IMG/VR virus record: IMGVR_UViG_3300034093_004605
Location: 1 to 22,854 of that record
Reading direction: 5' to 3' (one strand)
DNA from: a virus
Length of the DNA: 22,854 nucleotides
Shown here: one piece after another, positions 1 to 7,213 of the stretch
Layout: every line of letters starts with the position of its first letter
Numbering within the stretch: the stretch's first letter is position 1
Made by a program: the position numbers and the translations under genes
The notes under the pieces: generated by a model
The model's input: only the letters and a program-made list of their open reading frames with translations
Told to the model about the DNA's origin: nothing
Database searches by the model: none

Positions 1-284
1 GAAACTTAGAATCCTTAGGTTTTCTGATAGGGTTCAGATATGCTTACAACTACGATTGTCTTCAACGTTTACATCTCTTTTTTTTATTTTCTTTTTTTAT
101 CTAAAGTGTTAGTTTTAAAACTACTTAGGTTGTAATTAAAAAATAAAAAAAATAATAAAACAGACTATAAGCTTGCATTTCAAGTTACTTAGACTTATAC
201 TTCCTTAAACTTTTAGGTGTTTACATACCTTAGATATACTATATCTTTAAGGCCTGAGGTGTGTCCAATCTGAACGATTGAACC
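1..284. repeat. Long direct repeat, copy 1 (about 284 bp)
   Basis: Bases 1-284 recur at 411-695 with a few substitutions and one inserted base in an A-rich run. The copies start 410 bp apart. The window begins inside or at the edge of this copy, so the array may extend to the left. The repeat is AT-rich, carries five CTTAG pentamers, a T-rich tract near 80-102, an A-rich tract near 137-160 and two hairpins near its right end. No credible gene lies in it. Its function is unknown; a replication origin, a structured noncoding RNA or a recombination hotspot are possibilities, all inferred. Confidence 0.9.
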
Positions 285-410
285 ATTTTAAGCTTTTCTA
301 CGAGATTTTTTCGAAGATTTTAGGTCAAAATAAAATTATTTTCATATCGAATGTAACCTTTTGCCTTTTCAAACGTCATATAGTATATAGGGTGTTGTTA
401 CTTAACCTAG

Positions 411-695
411 GAAACTTAGAATCCTTAGGTTTTCTGATAGGGTTCAGATATGCTTACAACTACGATTGTCTTCAACGTTTACATCTCTTTTTTTTATTTT
501 CTTTTTTTATCTAAAGTGTTAGCTTTAAAACTACTTAGGTTGTAATTAAAAAATAAAAAAAATTAATAAAACAAACTTAAAGTTTTCATTTCAAGTTGCT
601 TAGATTTATACTTCCTTAAACTTTTACGTGTTTGCATACCTTAGATATACTATATCTTTAAGGCCTGAGGTGTGTTCAATCTAAACGATTGAACC
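411..695. repeat. Long direct repeat, copy 2 (about 285 bp)
   Basis: This is the second copy of the repeat at 1-284. Similarity fades after the shared GATTGAACC at about 695, though the next 35 bases still resemble the flank of copy 1 (short runs of T, then AAGATTT), which suggests a longer ancestral unit. The left edge forms a possible hairpin with DNA just outside the copy: AACCTAGG at 404-411 pairs with CC(T)TAGGTT at 423-431, with one bulged T. Confidence 0.9.
639..663. other. Imperfect palindrome CCTTA-GATATA...TATATC-TT-TAAGG
   Basis: CCTTA and GATATA pair with TATATC and TAAGG, with two unpaired T bases on the right arm and almost no loop. The same palindrome is present unchanged in copy 1 at 228-252. 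Its exact conservation between copies that differ at other sites suggests a protein-binding site or a structural element. Confidence 0.55.
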
Positions 696-804
696 TTTTT
701 ACGATTTTTTTTGTAAGATTTGTATCTTACGCAAATTCTATTCCAAAAATGAAATATATAGGGGTAATGGCTTTATAGCCTTCAACATACTACGGAACCG
801 CTCT

Positions 805-1215
805 ATGAGCTATAATCTTTTTTTAGATAATGAAAAGACACCTAAAGAAATTTGGAATATATCTAAAAGCCCTGAATATGCAGTTTATAACTGGATCATT
901 ATTACTGACTATGATTATTTTATTCAAACTATTAATGAAAAGGGAATTCCTATTAGAATATCTTTATGTCATGATTTAAGTGAAGAACATACAAATTTTA
1001 AATCTAATAAATATATACCATATGAATCATTTACTAAGAAAACTGGTTATGATTGTATATTATGGTTAATAGAATACTGTATAGATTATGAGTTAGCTTT
1101 TCCAAAATGGAAAGTACATTCAGAAAAAAGTACAGGGAAGAAAAATATAGAAGATTTATTAGATAATTTTGATAAGTATCAAAAGAATATTTTAACAAAT
1201 AAAAAAACTAAATAA
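805..1215 (+). CDS. cREC-like receiver-fold protein (cyclic-phosphate processing type)
   Basis: A 136-residue protein that reads like the small receiver-like domain annotated as cyclic-phosphate processing receiver (cREC), common in phages and bacteria. Visible landmarks are LFLDNEKTP (residues 5-13), a W-I-I-I-T-D-Y-D-Y-F strand and helix (30-39), G-I-P-I-R-I-S-L (47-54), CHDL (55-58), TGYDC (80-84) and a K-V-H-S turn (103-106). In the family as I know it, the first motif is LFLDDxRxP and the third is (D)HDL. Here the second Asp of the first is Asn9 and the residue before HDL is Cys55, so part of the acidic pocket may be changed. The start has no Shine-Dalgarno and is the first ATG after the repeat tract. 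It is followed 1 base later by the next gene. The family call is fairly firm; the biochemical role is not. Confidence 0.72.
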   Translation: MSYNLFLDNEKTPKEIWNISKSPEYAVYNWIIITDYDYFIQTINEKGIPIRISLCHDLSEEHTNFKSNKYIPYESFTKKTGYDCILWLIEYCIDYELAFPKWKVHSEKSTGKKNIEDLLDNFDKYQKNILTNKKTK

Positions 1216-1216
1216 T

Positions 1217-1702
1217 ATGAACAGAGCTGAAAAGATCCAACACAATTTGGATGTATTAAAAAGACTAGAAAAATGTCATACTGATGTTATATCTATTACC
1301 AATGCTAATAATCCATTTGCTTCATTATTAGGTAATAATTCGACTGATATTTTAGAAATTATCCTTTTATATAGAAATTTTGATAAATTAAGAAATGGAC
1401 TTAAGGAAAGAGATGAAGAAAAAACACAACATGATTTTGAATCATATCTTGAACACACTGAAGACACAATCATAAAAGTAAGAGATTCAGCAAAAACACT
1501 TGCTGAAACTGGATTACGTTTTAGGTCGATTGAAGAATCACATAATAGTGAATTTGGTGAAATGATAAAAAAACAAGTTATCAAATTCAAAAATTGGCTG
1601 ACTAGTAAAGTAAATCATTTATCTGAACTAAAAGAAATTATTAAGAATGATTTATCATATATAGAAAAAGAAATCCAAAAAGAATTTTCTAAAATTAGGT
1701 AA
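1217..1702 (+). CDS. Unrecognised helical protein, 161 aa
   Basis: I do not recognise this protein. It is highly charged and almost entirely helical in character, with heptad-like spacing around residues 65-110 (acidic and lysine-rich) and again near 120-160, so a coiled coil is likely. There is no signal peptide, membrane segment or cysteine motif. It starts 1 base after the preceding stop (TAATATG) and ends 4 bases before the next ATG, so it is almost certainly cotranscribed with its neighbours in the 805-3388 run. It is probably a real gene, because the frame is open with phage-like codon use and gene-to-gene spacing is tight. Confidence 0.75.
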   Translation: MNRAEKIQHNLDVLKRLEKCHTDVISITNANNPFASLLGNNSTDILEIILLYRNFDKLRNGLKERDEEKTQHDFESYLEHTEDTIIKVRDSAKTLAETGLRFRSIEESHNSEFGEMIKKQVIKFKNWLTSKVNHLSELKEIIKNDLSYIEKEIQKEFSKIR

Positions 1703-1706
1703 TACA

Positions 1707-2315
1707 ATGAAACAATTAAAAAATATAGATACTTTTAATTATATGCAAGAATATAATTATGTTATCGATTGGAATTTATATGAAGGAGAAATTGAATATG
1801 ATGTACTCAATGAAGAAATAAAAGTTATATTTAGTGAACATGGTGGTAAAAACTTTAGAATGGAAGATTTTAAAATTGAACCATGGGAAATAGAAGAATT
1901 AGTACACAAAGCATCTGAAAAGCTTATTAGAGAATATAATGCTGATTTAACAAAAAAAAGACAGCATTTTCTTTTACGAGATAGATCAAAAGAAATCCCA
2001 TATGAAATAATAATGGTTGTCGATAAAGGTAGAGAATTTCCAACTGAAAAAACTCATATTGCAGTCGTTGGCGAATTGTATAGTAAAGCAAAAATAGATA
2101 GATTAAAAAGAGAATTTAAAAGCTATCGATTAGGGTCTGGAGATCCTGATATTCCTTTTATTAATTATCTTCAAAAAACTGGAACGGAAATTCAAAATGG
2201 AGATTATGCATTTCAAGTAATTACAACAAGAAGAAAAGAAGACTTTAGAGTTGATAGTAAACAATTTGTCATTTTAGAAATACATCCAGATCAAACTATT
2301 CGAGTTGCAGAATAA
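1707..2315 (+). CDS. Unrecognised protein, 202 aa
   Basis: No family recognised. The N-terminus is acidic and tyrosine-rich (MKQLKNIDTFNYMQEYNY). The middle has a strand-rich stretch with E-I-I-M-V-V-D-K-G (about residues 100-108) and I-A-V-V-G-E-L (117-123). The C-terminal 40 residues look like a compact beta-rich domain (A-F-Q-V-I-T-T, then F-V-I-L-E-I-H-P). There is no membrane segment. It lies in the tight 805-3388 run with a 4-base gap upstream and 15 bases downstream. The start ATG is preceded by AGGTAATACA, where AGG is weak and spans the previous stop, so translation probably relies on an unstructured A-rich leader. Confidence 0.75.
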   Translation: MKQLKNIDTFNYMQEYNYVIDWNLYEGEIEYDVLNEEIKVIFSEHGGKNFRMEDFKIEPWEIEELVHKASEKLIREYNADLTKKRQHFLLRDRSKEIPYEIIMVVDKGREFPTEKTHIAVVGELYSKAKIDRLKREFKSYRLGSGDPDIPFINYLQKTGTEIQNGDYAFQVITTRRKEDFRVDSKQFVILEIHPDQTIRVAE

Positions 2316-2330
2316 AATAAAAAATAAAGT

Positions 2331-2768
2331 ATGAAAGAATTTAAAGAATATCTATCTGAATCTATAGAAGTTATGGGAGATTCATTTGAATATATTCAAG
2401 AGATACTTAAAGAAAAAAATATATTTTCTAGATTAATGAAATTTGAAAGGGACTCAGTAGGGGATTTAACATGTATATCTTTTGATGTAAATGATTTATC
2501 TCCATCAAAGAGAGAAAATATTATTGCATCCTTACATAAATATGGGTTTAAAAATGCAAATATTGAGTTTCACGATTGGAATAAAGTATGGTTAATTAGT
2601 ATAGATAGAATTAGAATTCAAAGAAAAAGTAGTGCAAATGCACTTATCAATTCTTTTTATTTTGGTTTAACAGAATCTTCTTCAAGCAAACCTACAACAA
2701 CCGAAGAAAAGAAACAATCGATGTTAGAAAGAATATTAGGGAAAAAAATAGAGAAAAATAATGAATAA
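2331..2768 (+). CDS. Unrecognised protein with capsid-targeting-like N-terminus, 145 aa
   Basis: No family recognised. The N-terminus MKEFKEYLSESIE resembles the capsid-targeting sequence of T4 internal head proteins (known form MKTYQEFIAE), where a short amphipathic leader brings the protein into the prohead and is later cut by the head protease. That parallel is an inference from about ten residues. The rest is a mixed alpha/beta protein with S-F-D-V-N-D-L (about 49-55), a W-L-I-S-I-D-R-I strand near 86-93 and a lysine-rich low-complexity tail (KKQSMLERILGKKIEKNNE). It overlaps the next gene by 8 bases. Confidence 0.72.
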   Translation: MKEFKEYLSESIEVMGDSFEYIQEILKEKNIFSRLMKFERDSVGDLTCISFDVNDLSPSKRENIIASLHKYGFKNANIEFHDWNKVWLISIDRIRIQRKSSANALINSFYFGLTESSSSKPTTTEEKKQSMLERILGKKIEKNNE

Positions 2769-2961
2769 AACATCTAAAAATATAGATTTAAAATTACATG
2801 CTGAACATTGTATAGATGTATTAAATAATGTAAAATTATCTCTGATGGATTCATTTAAAGAATATGAATGTTTAGATAAACAGAAAGATTGTTTAAATAA
2901 ACTAAACATATTTAATCAGAGTTCAGATATATTAAAAGATGTTTTTAAAATTGAAAAGTAA
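2761..2961 (+). CDS. Small unrecognised protein, 66 aa
   Basis: A short, probably helical protein with three cysteines (HCIDV, YECLD, KDCLN) that do not form an evident metal site. It overlaps the preceding gene by 8 bases and ends 4 bases before the ATG of the next. Placement within a run of overlapping same-strand genes is the main support for it being real. No function can be offered. Confidence 0.6.
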   Translation: MNKTSKNIDLKLHAEHCIDVLNNVKLSLMDSFKEYECLDKQKDCLNKLNIFNQSSDILKDVFKIEK

Positions 2962-2965
2962 ATAT

Positions 2966-3388
2966 ATGCGTCATATAAAATTATATGAAGAATTTAAAAG
3001 AAATATTACAATAAATTCTAACAAAGAAGTGGAAATGACAGTTCGGTTTCTGTTGAAAAAAAATATAAAATCAGAGTTACTACAAAGAAAAATTAGAGAA
3101 AAATTTATTGAAAAATTAAAGCCACCCTTTAATTTCAATGATTTAACTTTTTATTCATTTGATATAGATTTTATATCTAATGTTCCATATAAAGGCAAAT
3201 TAATTGCTTCAGAGTATGCTATAAAATCAAAAGTAGCATTTAGTTCAGATGCTCCAACAAACAAAAAAGACTTAGATAACTTAATCAAAGAAGGAATATA
3301 TCAATTCTTAAGATTAGAAGAAGATACATATTTTTCAGATGAAGTAGAATTAACATCCGTTGTAGCATTTGAGTTTAAAAACTCTTGA
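2966..3388 (+). CDS. Unrecognised protein with MRHIKLYEEF N-terminus, 140 aa
   Basis: An earlier in-frame ATG at 2939 exists, but I chose 2966 because it gives the N-terminus MRHIKLYEEFKRN. That matches the MKYIKLFENY start of the gene at 5994 and a pattern common in large phages. It also removes a 23-base overlap with the previous gene. The body has a basic central part (residues about 30-58) and a strand-rich C-terminal half ending V-E-L-T-S-V-V-A-F-E-F. No family recognised. Its stop lies 3 bases from the stop of the oppositely oriented terminase gene, with no terminator between them. Confidence 0.72.
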   Translation: MRHIKLYEEFKRNITINSNKEVEMTVRFLLKKNIKSELLQRKIREKFIEKLKPPFNFNDLTFYSFDIDFISNVPYKGKLIASEYAIKSKVAFSSDAPTNKKDLDNLIKEGIYQFLRLEEDTYFSDEVELTSVVAFEFKNS

Positions 3389-3391
3389 TAT

Positions 3392-5170
3392 TTATGACAT
3401 CATTCTATAAATGTCTGCCATATTTTTAATACCATATGTATTATCAGGTGCCATGTTTTCTAATTTTTTATTTATTTCTTTTTTATATCTATCTTGAACC
3501 CCTTCATTCCAAATTTCACTAATACAGTCTGGAAATACATTAGATTTAAAGAAAGCCATAAGATTGACTGTACTCATAGCTAAATCATCATGTCCCCTTT
3601 CATTTGAATATGTCCCTGCTTCATTGACTCCAAAAGTTGTAAATTCAGATATTGTTAAATCATGTGTAAGAATAATTCGTCTTGATTTAAAAGTAGGTCT
3701 AAAATCTTCACAATATATTCTTTTTAATTGATTATTTAATTTGATACCAGGTTTAAATACCTTATCATCTGATTTATGTTTTGTAGTAACAAAAAGCTCA
3801 GAAAAGAATTCTTCATGTTGAGACATAAGTTCTACAAAATAATTACCATTGTAATTCATTTCAAGAACTATTTTAACTCTTTCTTCTCCGAGTATATCAT
3901 AAACTACAGCATTTACAATTTTTACAAAATCAGCTATTGACGCAGTATTCGATCTAAAAACTCCAATTTGTTTTAAACCAAAAAAATCAACTTCACCTGA
4001 ATATAATTTATGTCTTCTTATAGCACCCATACTTAAAGGTACTAATTGAAATATATTTAATATAGTGTAATCTCTATTTGCACCTTCAGCTAAATCAATT
4101 GAAATAACAAAATAACGTTTTCCTAATCTAAATTTTCCATTACTATTTTTATAATCAAATTCAAAATTTTTACTCCATACTAAATCTTTATATTGTATAT
4201 CTTGATCATGAAGTGAATCAATTTCTCTAAATTCATAGGATTGCTCACATCGCTTTGAAAAAGAAATAGATTGTGTATCTAGTAAAAAAGAAGAGCTAGC
4301 AATAAATTGATTTCCAAATTCTTGATTAAATGCTTCTTCGCTTCCCAAATCATTTATCCATTTTTGTTTCCATGCTTCATCCCTACCAGGAACTTGCCAC
4401 CAATCAACCCTTAAATCTTTGAAGTCACTTTTTCTTTTGAGAGCAGAATCATATATTTCATAAAAAAGATTTAAACCATTTGCAGTAGATGTTATCAACA
4501 TCTTAGAATCTTTCACAGCAGATAATGTAGGTAAAATTGATTTATAAAAAGACCTAGCAATTTTTTCAGGTATGTATGCAAACTCATCGGCAAAAATAAC
4601 ATCGAATGTAAAACCAATAGCTGGTGATTCAGTACACGCTTCAGCAAATATTCTACATCCATTATCAAATGCCATTTTTCCCATATTATTAACAATAGAC
4701 CCAGGTTTCATAAAAAATGGTAAATGACGAATTATAGTTTTCGTTTTATCTAAAATTTCTTCGGATGTAGCTCTTCTGTTAGCAATAACTAACACATTTT
4801 TATCCATATGAAAACATACGTACCATGCCAAAAATATACAAGTAGTAATTGTTTTTCCAATCTGTCTAGATGCTAATAATACCACACGATCATTATCAGC
4901 ATAAGACTTAATAACCTTTTCTTGATAATCCCTTAGTTTTATTCTTTGAACGCCATTATCTGTTTTTGCAAAACAATAATTATTAGCAAAGTAAATAATA
5001 TCTCTTTGACATTTAATAATCTCTTCTAATTCTTCTTGAGTATACTCAAAAGCAATTTTAGCAGCTCTCCAATCTGTATCCCCATCTGCAAATGGGTTTT
5101 GTCTAGGGATAGCTTCTCCATGTGTTATTCTATCGAATAAATCATGTACACTTTCTGTACTCCAAGCCAT
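3392..5170 (-). CDS. terL: Terminase large subunit (T4 gp17 type)
   Basis: The DNA-packaging motor ATPase and nuclease of tailed phages. It docks on the portal, pumps DNA into the prohead and cuts concatemers. At 592 residues it has the usual length. Visible motifs: Walker A-like SRQIGKT (101-107), Walker B V-I-F-A-D-E (191-196; D195, E196), coupling motif T-S-T (227-229) followed by ANGLN, and the RNase H-fold nuclease with S-I-D-L-A-E-G (D359), V-L-E-M-N-Y-N-G (E437) and G-H-D-D-L (D528/D529). These correspond to T4 gp17 residues D401, E458 and D542. All key residues are present, so it should be active. It is the only leftward gene in the window, tail-to-tail with the gene ending at 3388 and head-to-head with the gene at 5230. 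No small terminase, portal or capsid gene is nearby. Confidence 0.97.
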   Translation of the reverse strand: MAWSTESVHDLFDRITHGEAIPRQNPFADGDTDWRAAKIAFEYTQEELEEIIKCQRDIIYFANNYCFAKTDNGVQRIKLRDYQEKVIKSYADNDRVVLLASRQIGKTITTCIFLAWYVCFHMDKNVLVIANRRATSEEILDKTKTIIRHLPFFMKPGSIVNNMGKMAFDNGCRIFAEACTESPAIGFTFDVIFADEFAYIPEKIARSFYKSILPTLSAVKDSKMLITSTANGLNLFYEIYDSALKRKSDFKDLRVDWWQVPGRDEAWKQKWINDLGSEEAFNQEFGNQFIASSSFLLDTQSISFSKRCEQSYEFREIDSLHDQDIQYKDLVWSKNFEFDYKNSNGKFRLGKRYFVISIDLAEGANRDYTILNIFQLVPLSMGAIRRHKLYSGEVDFFGLKQIGVFRSNTASIADFVKIVNAVVYDILGEERVKIVLEMNYNGNYFVELMSQHEEFFSELFVTTKHKSDDKVFKPGIKLNNQLKRIYCEDFRPTFKSRRIILTHDLTISEFTTFGVNEAGTYSNERGHDDLAMSTVNLMAFFKSNVFPDCISEIWNEGVQDRYKKEINKKLENMAPDNTYGIKNMADIYRMMS

Positions 5171-5198
5171 AAAAATAGGTTAATTTTATCTATATAGT

Positions 5199-5207
5199 GA
5201 TATATAC
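5199..5207 (+). promoter_or_regulatory. GATATATAC element, candidate late promoter
   Basis: GATATATAC lies 22 bases upstream of the ATG at 5230, in the 59 bp divergent gap between terL and that gene. The same GATATATA(C/G) string occurs in three other intergenic gaps (14274, 18178, 19812). It resembles the T4 late promoter TATAAATA in size and composition. An overlapping TATATAG just upstream (5191-5197) could serve the leftward terL gene. The role is inferred. Confidence 0.45.
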
Positions 5208-5229
5208 TTCATAAACAAAAAAAAGCAGA

Positions 5230-5994
5230 ATGAGAAAACATATAAAACCATTTCTACCTGAAATTTATACAATCAAAGAAGATTCATACATAGATCTTGA
5301 AAATGATACATATAAACAAAACAAAGAAGAAGTATTACTGAATACAGATAAATTGAAACAATTAAAAAATACACATAAAGATTTATTTGTTAAAAACATT
5401 GAATTGAACCTTAAACATGCCTTAGAAATGTATTGGAAAACCAAAAAAGAAAACGAAAACATTATCTTAGAGGCAAAAGAAAGACTAGATATGAATTTTA
5501 AAAATATGCTTTATGAATTCGAAAATGCTATTCAAAAAATGGATAAATTAGGTATAGATATCAAAAACAATGAAGTAGAATTAGAAGAATTAACTTTAGT
5601 GCTTAGAATTGAAGAAAAAATGTATGAATTGACAGATAAAGATAAGATTGAATTATATGACATCTTTGTAAGTCTTAATAAAGCACATGCCGACGCATGT
5701 AAAGATTTAGCAAAAAGTATGAATGCTATAAGTGAGGTAATTAAATACACAGAGTTTGGAGTATACTACAAAAAACCTGAGGGAGCTAAGCGACATAAAG
5801 AAGCGTATTTTAGAAGTGAAATAACAACTCCAGTAAAAGAATCAAATAACATTAATGAGTCATTTGTATCAAATATATTTGACTTCTTTAAATCGGTTGG
5901 AGAAAAAATAAAAAATTATGTTTTTAGTATAGAAACTAGTTTAGATGTATTTGATGATCTTATGTTAAGAGCCAAAAATATAGTAAAATCATAA
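5230..5994 (+). CDS. Unrecognised coiled-coil protein, 254 aa
   Basis: No family recognised. Residues about 30-170 are strongly helical and charged, with long heptad-like stretches that suggest an extended coiled coil. This is followed by a loop with Y-Y-K-K-P-E-G-A and then an amphipathic C-terminal helix, I-F-D-F-F-K-S-V-G-E-K-I-K-N-Y (about residues 217-231). There is no signal peptide or clear membrane span. A GATATATAC element 22 bases upstream suggests late expression and so perhaps a virion or assembly role. The stop overlaps the ATG of the next gene by one base (TAATG), pointing to translational coupling. Confidence 0.75.
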   Translation: MRKHIKPFLPEIYTIKEDSYIDLENDTYKQNKEEVLLNTDKLKQLKNTHKDLFVKNIELNLKHALEMYWKTKKENENIILEAKERLDMNFKNMLYEFENAIQKMDKLGIDIKNNEVELEELTLVLRIEEKMYELTDKDKIELYDIFVSLNKAHADACKDLAKSMNAISEVIKYTEFGVYYKKPEGAKRHKEAYFRSEITTPVKESNNINESFVSNIFDFFKSVGEKIKNYVFSIETSLDVFDDLMLRAKNIVKS

Positions 5995-6722
5995 TGAAGT
6001 ATATTAAGCTTTTTGAAAATTACAATTCTGGATTAGAAAATTTCTTAATTTATAAGTATAAATTACACTGGGTAGCTAAGGTTAAAAGAAATATTTTTGC
6101 TAGTAGTGTAGAACAAGAAAATATAGAGAAGGCTTTATCAGAGTGGAAATACACAAACAATTGTGTAGTAACTGAAGATGCTGTATGTGAGTTATGCGGT
6201 CAAACAAATTTATATTATCATTTTCAAATTAAAAACTCTATAAAAGATAATGAACTTTGGATTGGTAGTGAATGTATAAAAAGATTTAGTGCAGAAGATA
6301 CTAAATCTATTCAGTTTTTTGATAATTATGGAAATAGAATAACAGATGAAAGAGTCATTATAAAGATTGTAAATAAAGAAATGGTTAGCTTGAAAAAAGA
6401 TAAAAAAATTCAAGAAGTATTAGAATTACTTTCAAATCTAATTAACAAAACTCAAGAATCAAATTTAAATCATCTGTTTGATGAATATTCAAATAAAGAG
6501 TATTTTAGTCCACTACAAATGCTTTGGCTAGATAACTATTTTTTAGAGAATAATATAGAAGTGAATTATCATATATTTAATGTCAATATAAGTAATAGAT
6601 TTTATTTGGATCAAATATTTACAAGAAGTTCAGATTCAATAAATAGACTAGAAAAATATTTAACAAGAGATCAGAAAGAAATTGTACAGTATAATCTGCA
6701 AAGAAAAAAAAGATTAGAATAA
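5994..6722 (+). CDS. CELCG / GSEC cysteine-motif protein, possibly zinc-binding, 242 aa
   Basis: The N-terminus is MKYIKLFENY, the same type as the gene at 2966. Residues 65-97 read C-E-L-C-G (C65, C68), then W-I-G-S-E-C-I-K-R-F (C94). I recognise this pattern from uncharacterised phage and bacterial proteins in which a CxxC knuckle and a later GSEC pair frame a short beta hairpin, probably as a small zinc ribbon. A fourth ligand is not clear: C57 or H76 are candidates. The C-terminal 130 residues are helical with no recognised motif. It is coupled by a TAATG overlap to the coiled-coil gene upstream and followed 3 bases later by the ankyrin gene. Confidence 0.72.
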   Translation: MKYIKLFENYNSGLENFLIYKYKLHWVAKVKRNIFASSVEQENIEKALSEWKYTNNCVVTEDAVCELCGQTNLYYHFQIKNSIKDNELWIGSECIKRFSAEDTKSIQFFDNYGNRITDERVIIKIVNKEMVSLKKDKKIQEVLELLSNLINKTQESNLNHLFDEYSNKEYFSPLQMLWLDNYFLENNIEVNYHIFNVNISNRFYLDQIFTRSSDSINRLEKYLTRDQKEIVQYNLQRKKRLE

Positions 6723-6725
6723 ATA

Positions 6726-7160
6726 ATGAAATCACTTATAAAATATGATTTTTTTTCTAGATATTTTAAAGGGAATGAATCAAAGAAATATATACTGTTA
6801 AAAGGTCTTATTGAATCCAACGATGTAAATACTTTAAAATTTCTTCTTGATAAAAAAGACGAAATAGAGTTTATTTCAAAATTTGCAGGTGATACTTTGC
6901 TTCATCATGCTTGTTATGTAGGCTACATAGAAATGGTACAACTATTATTAAACTACAATGTAGTAGATATAAATGAATTAGATTACGTATTAAGAACTCC
7001 TTTGCATACGGCAATTAAATTTGGTCATACAAATATAACAGATTACTTAATAAGTAAAGGAGCAGACACATCAATTCGAGACATCAAATCAACTATACCT
7101 TTAAAATCTGCAATAGAAAGAAGATCAGGAAAAATAATTGAACTTTTAGTAAAAAAATGA
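6726..7160 (+). CDS. Ankyrin-repeat protein, 144 aa
   Basis: Ankyrin repeats are protein-binding helix-turn-helix modules. Here residues 54-84 (G-D-T-L-L-H-H-A-C-Y-V-G-Y-I-E-M-V-Q-L-L-L) and 88-119 (R-T-P-L-H-T-A-I-K-F-G-H, then L-I-S-K-G-A-D) are clear repeats. Residues about 22-50 and 120-144 look like degenerate capping repeats. There is no membrane or signal segment and no fused effector domain. The N-terminus (MKSLIKYDFFSRYF) is basic and aromatic and distantly like the MKxIKLFE starts of nearby genes. The target is unknown; phage ankyrin proteins are few, and binding of a host protein is an inference. It is the third gene of the cluster starting at 5230. Confidence 0.85.
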   Translation: MKSLIKYDFFSRYFKGNESKKYILLKGLIESNDVNTLKFLLDKKDEIEFISKFAGDTLLHHACYVGYIEMVQLLLNYNVVDINELDYVLRTPLHTAIKFGHTNITDYLISKGADTSIRDIKSTIPLKSAIERRSGKIIELLVKK

Positions 7161-7213
7161 TATATTAGTAAATAAACCTTTTAATTTTAATTATTAAAAC
7201 TATATGGAGTTAA

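Larger units (their letters stand above)
1..804. other. Gene-free tract with direct repeats and hairpins
   Basis: About 800 bp without a supportable gene, the longest such stretch in the window. It holds the two repeat copies, the 126 bp spacer between them (285-410) and a 109 bp leader before the first gene. The leader contains a perfect 7 bp stem with a 4-base loop (GTAAGAT/ATCTTAC, 713-730) and a short GGCT/AGCC hairpin (769-780). Neither is followed by a T run on the plus strand, so they are not obvious terminators. I found no tRNA cloverleaf and no promoter that I trust, although AATATATAG near 753-761 resembles the GATATATA(C/G) element seen elsewhere. Confidence 0.8.

Noticed and set aside
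278-514. Plus-strand 78-residue open frame starting with TTG
   Set aside because: It lies across the repeat spacer and copy 2, has Phe/Leu-rich composition from T tracts and no start context, and the equivalent frame in copy 1 gives no matching gene.
660-700. tRNA T-arm-like GGTTCAATC on the minus strand at the end of each repeat
   Set aside because: The flanking bases pair into a simple hairpin and no acceptor, anticodon or D arm can be built around it.
1276-1590. Antisense frames at 1276-1590, 5265-5462, 5532-5750, 6210-6413, 9864-10049, 14348-14602, 14777-15004 and 15047-15286
   Set aside because: Each lies opposite a better supported gene, is Ser/Phe/Ile-rich as expected from the complement of Lys/Glu-rich coding DNA, and has no promoter or neighbour in that direction.
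4513-4695. Minus-strand 60-residue frame inside terL
   Set aside because: It is an out-of-frame shadow of the terminase, which shows all its motifs across this region.
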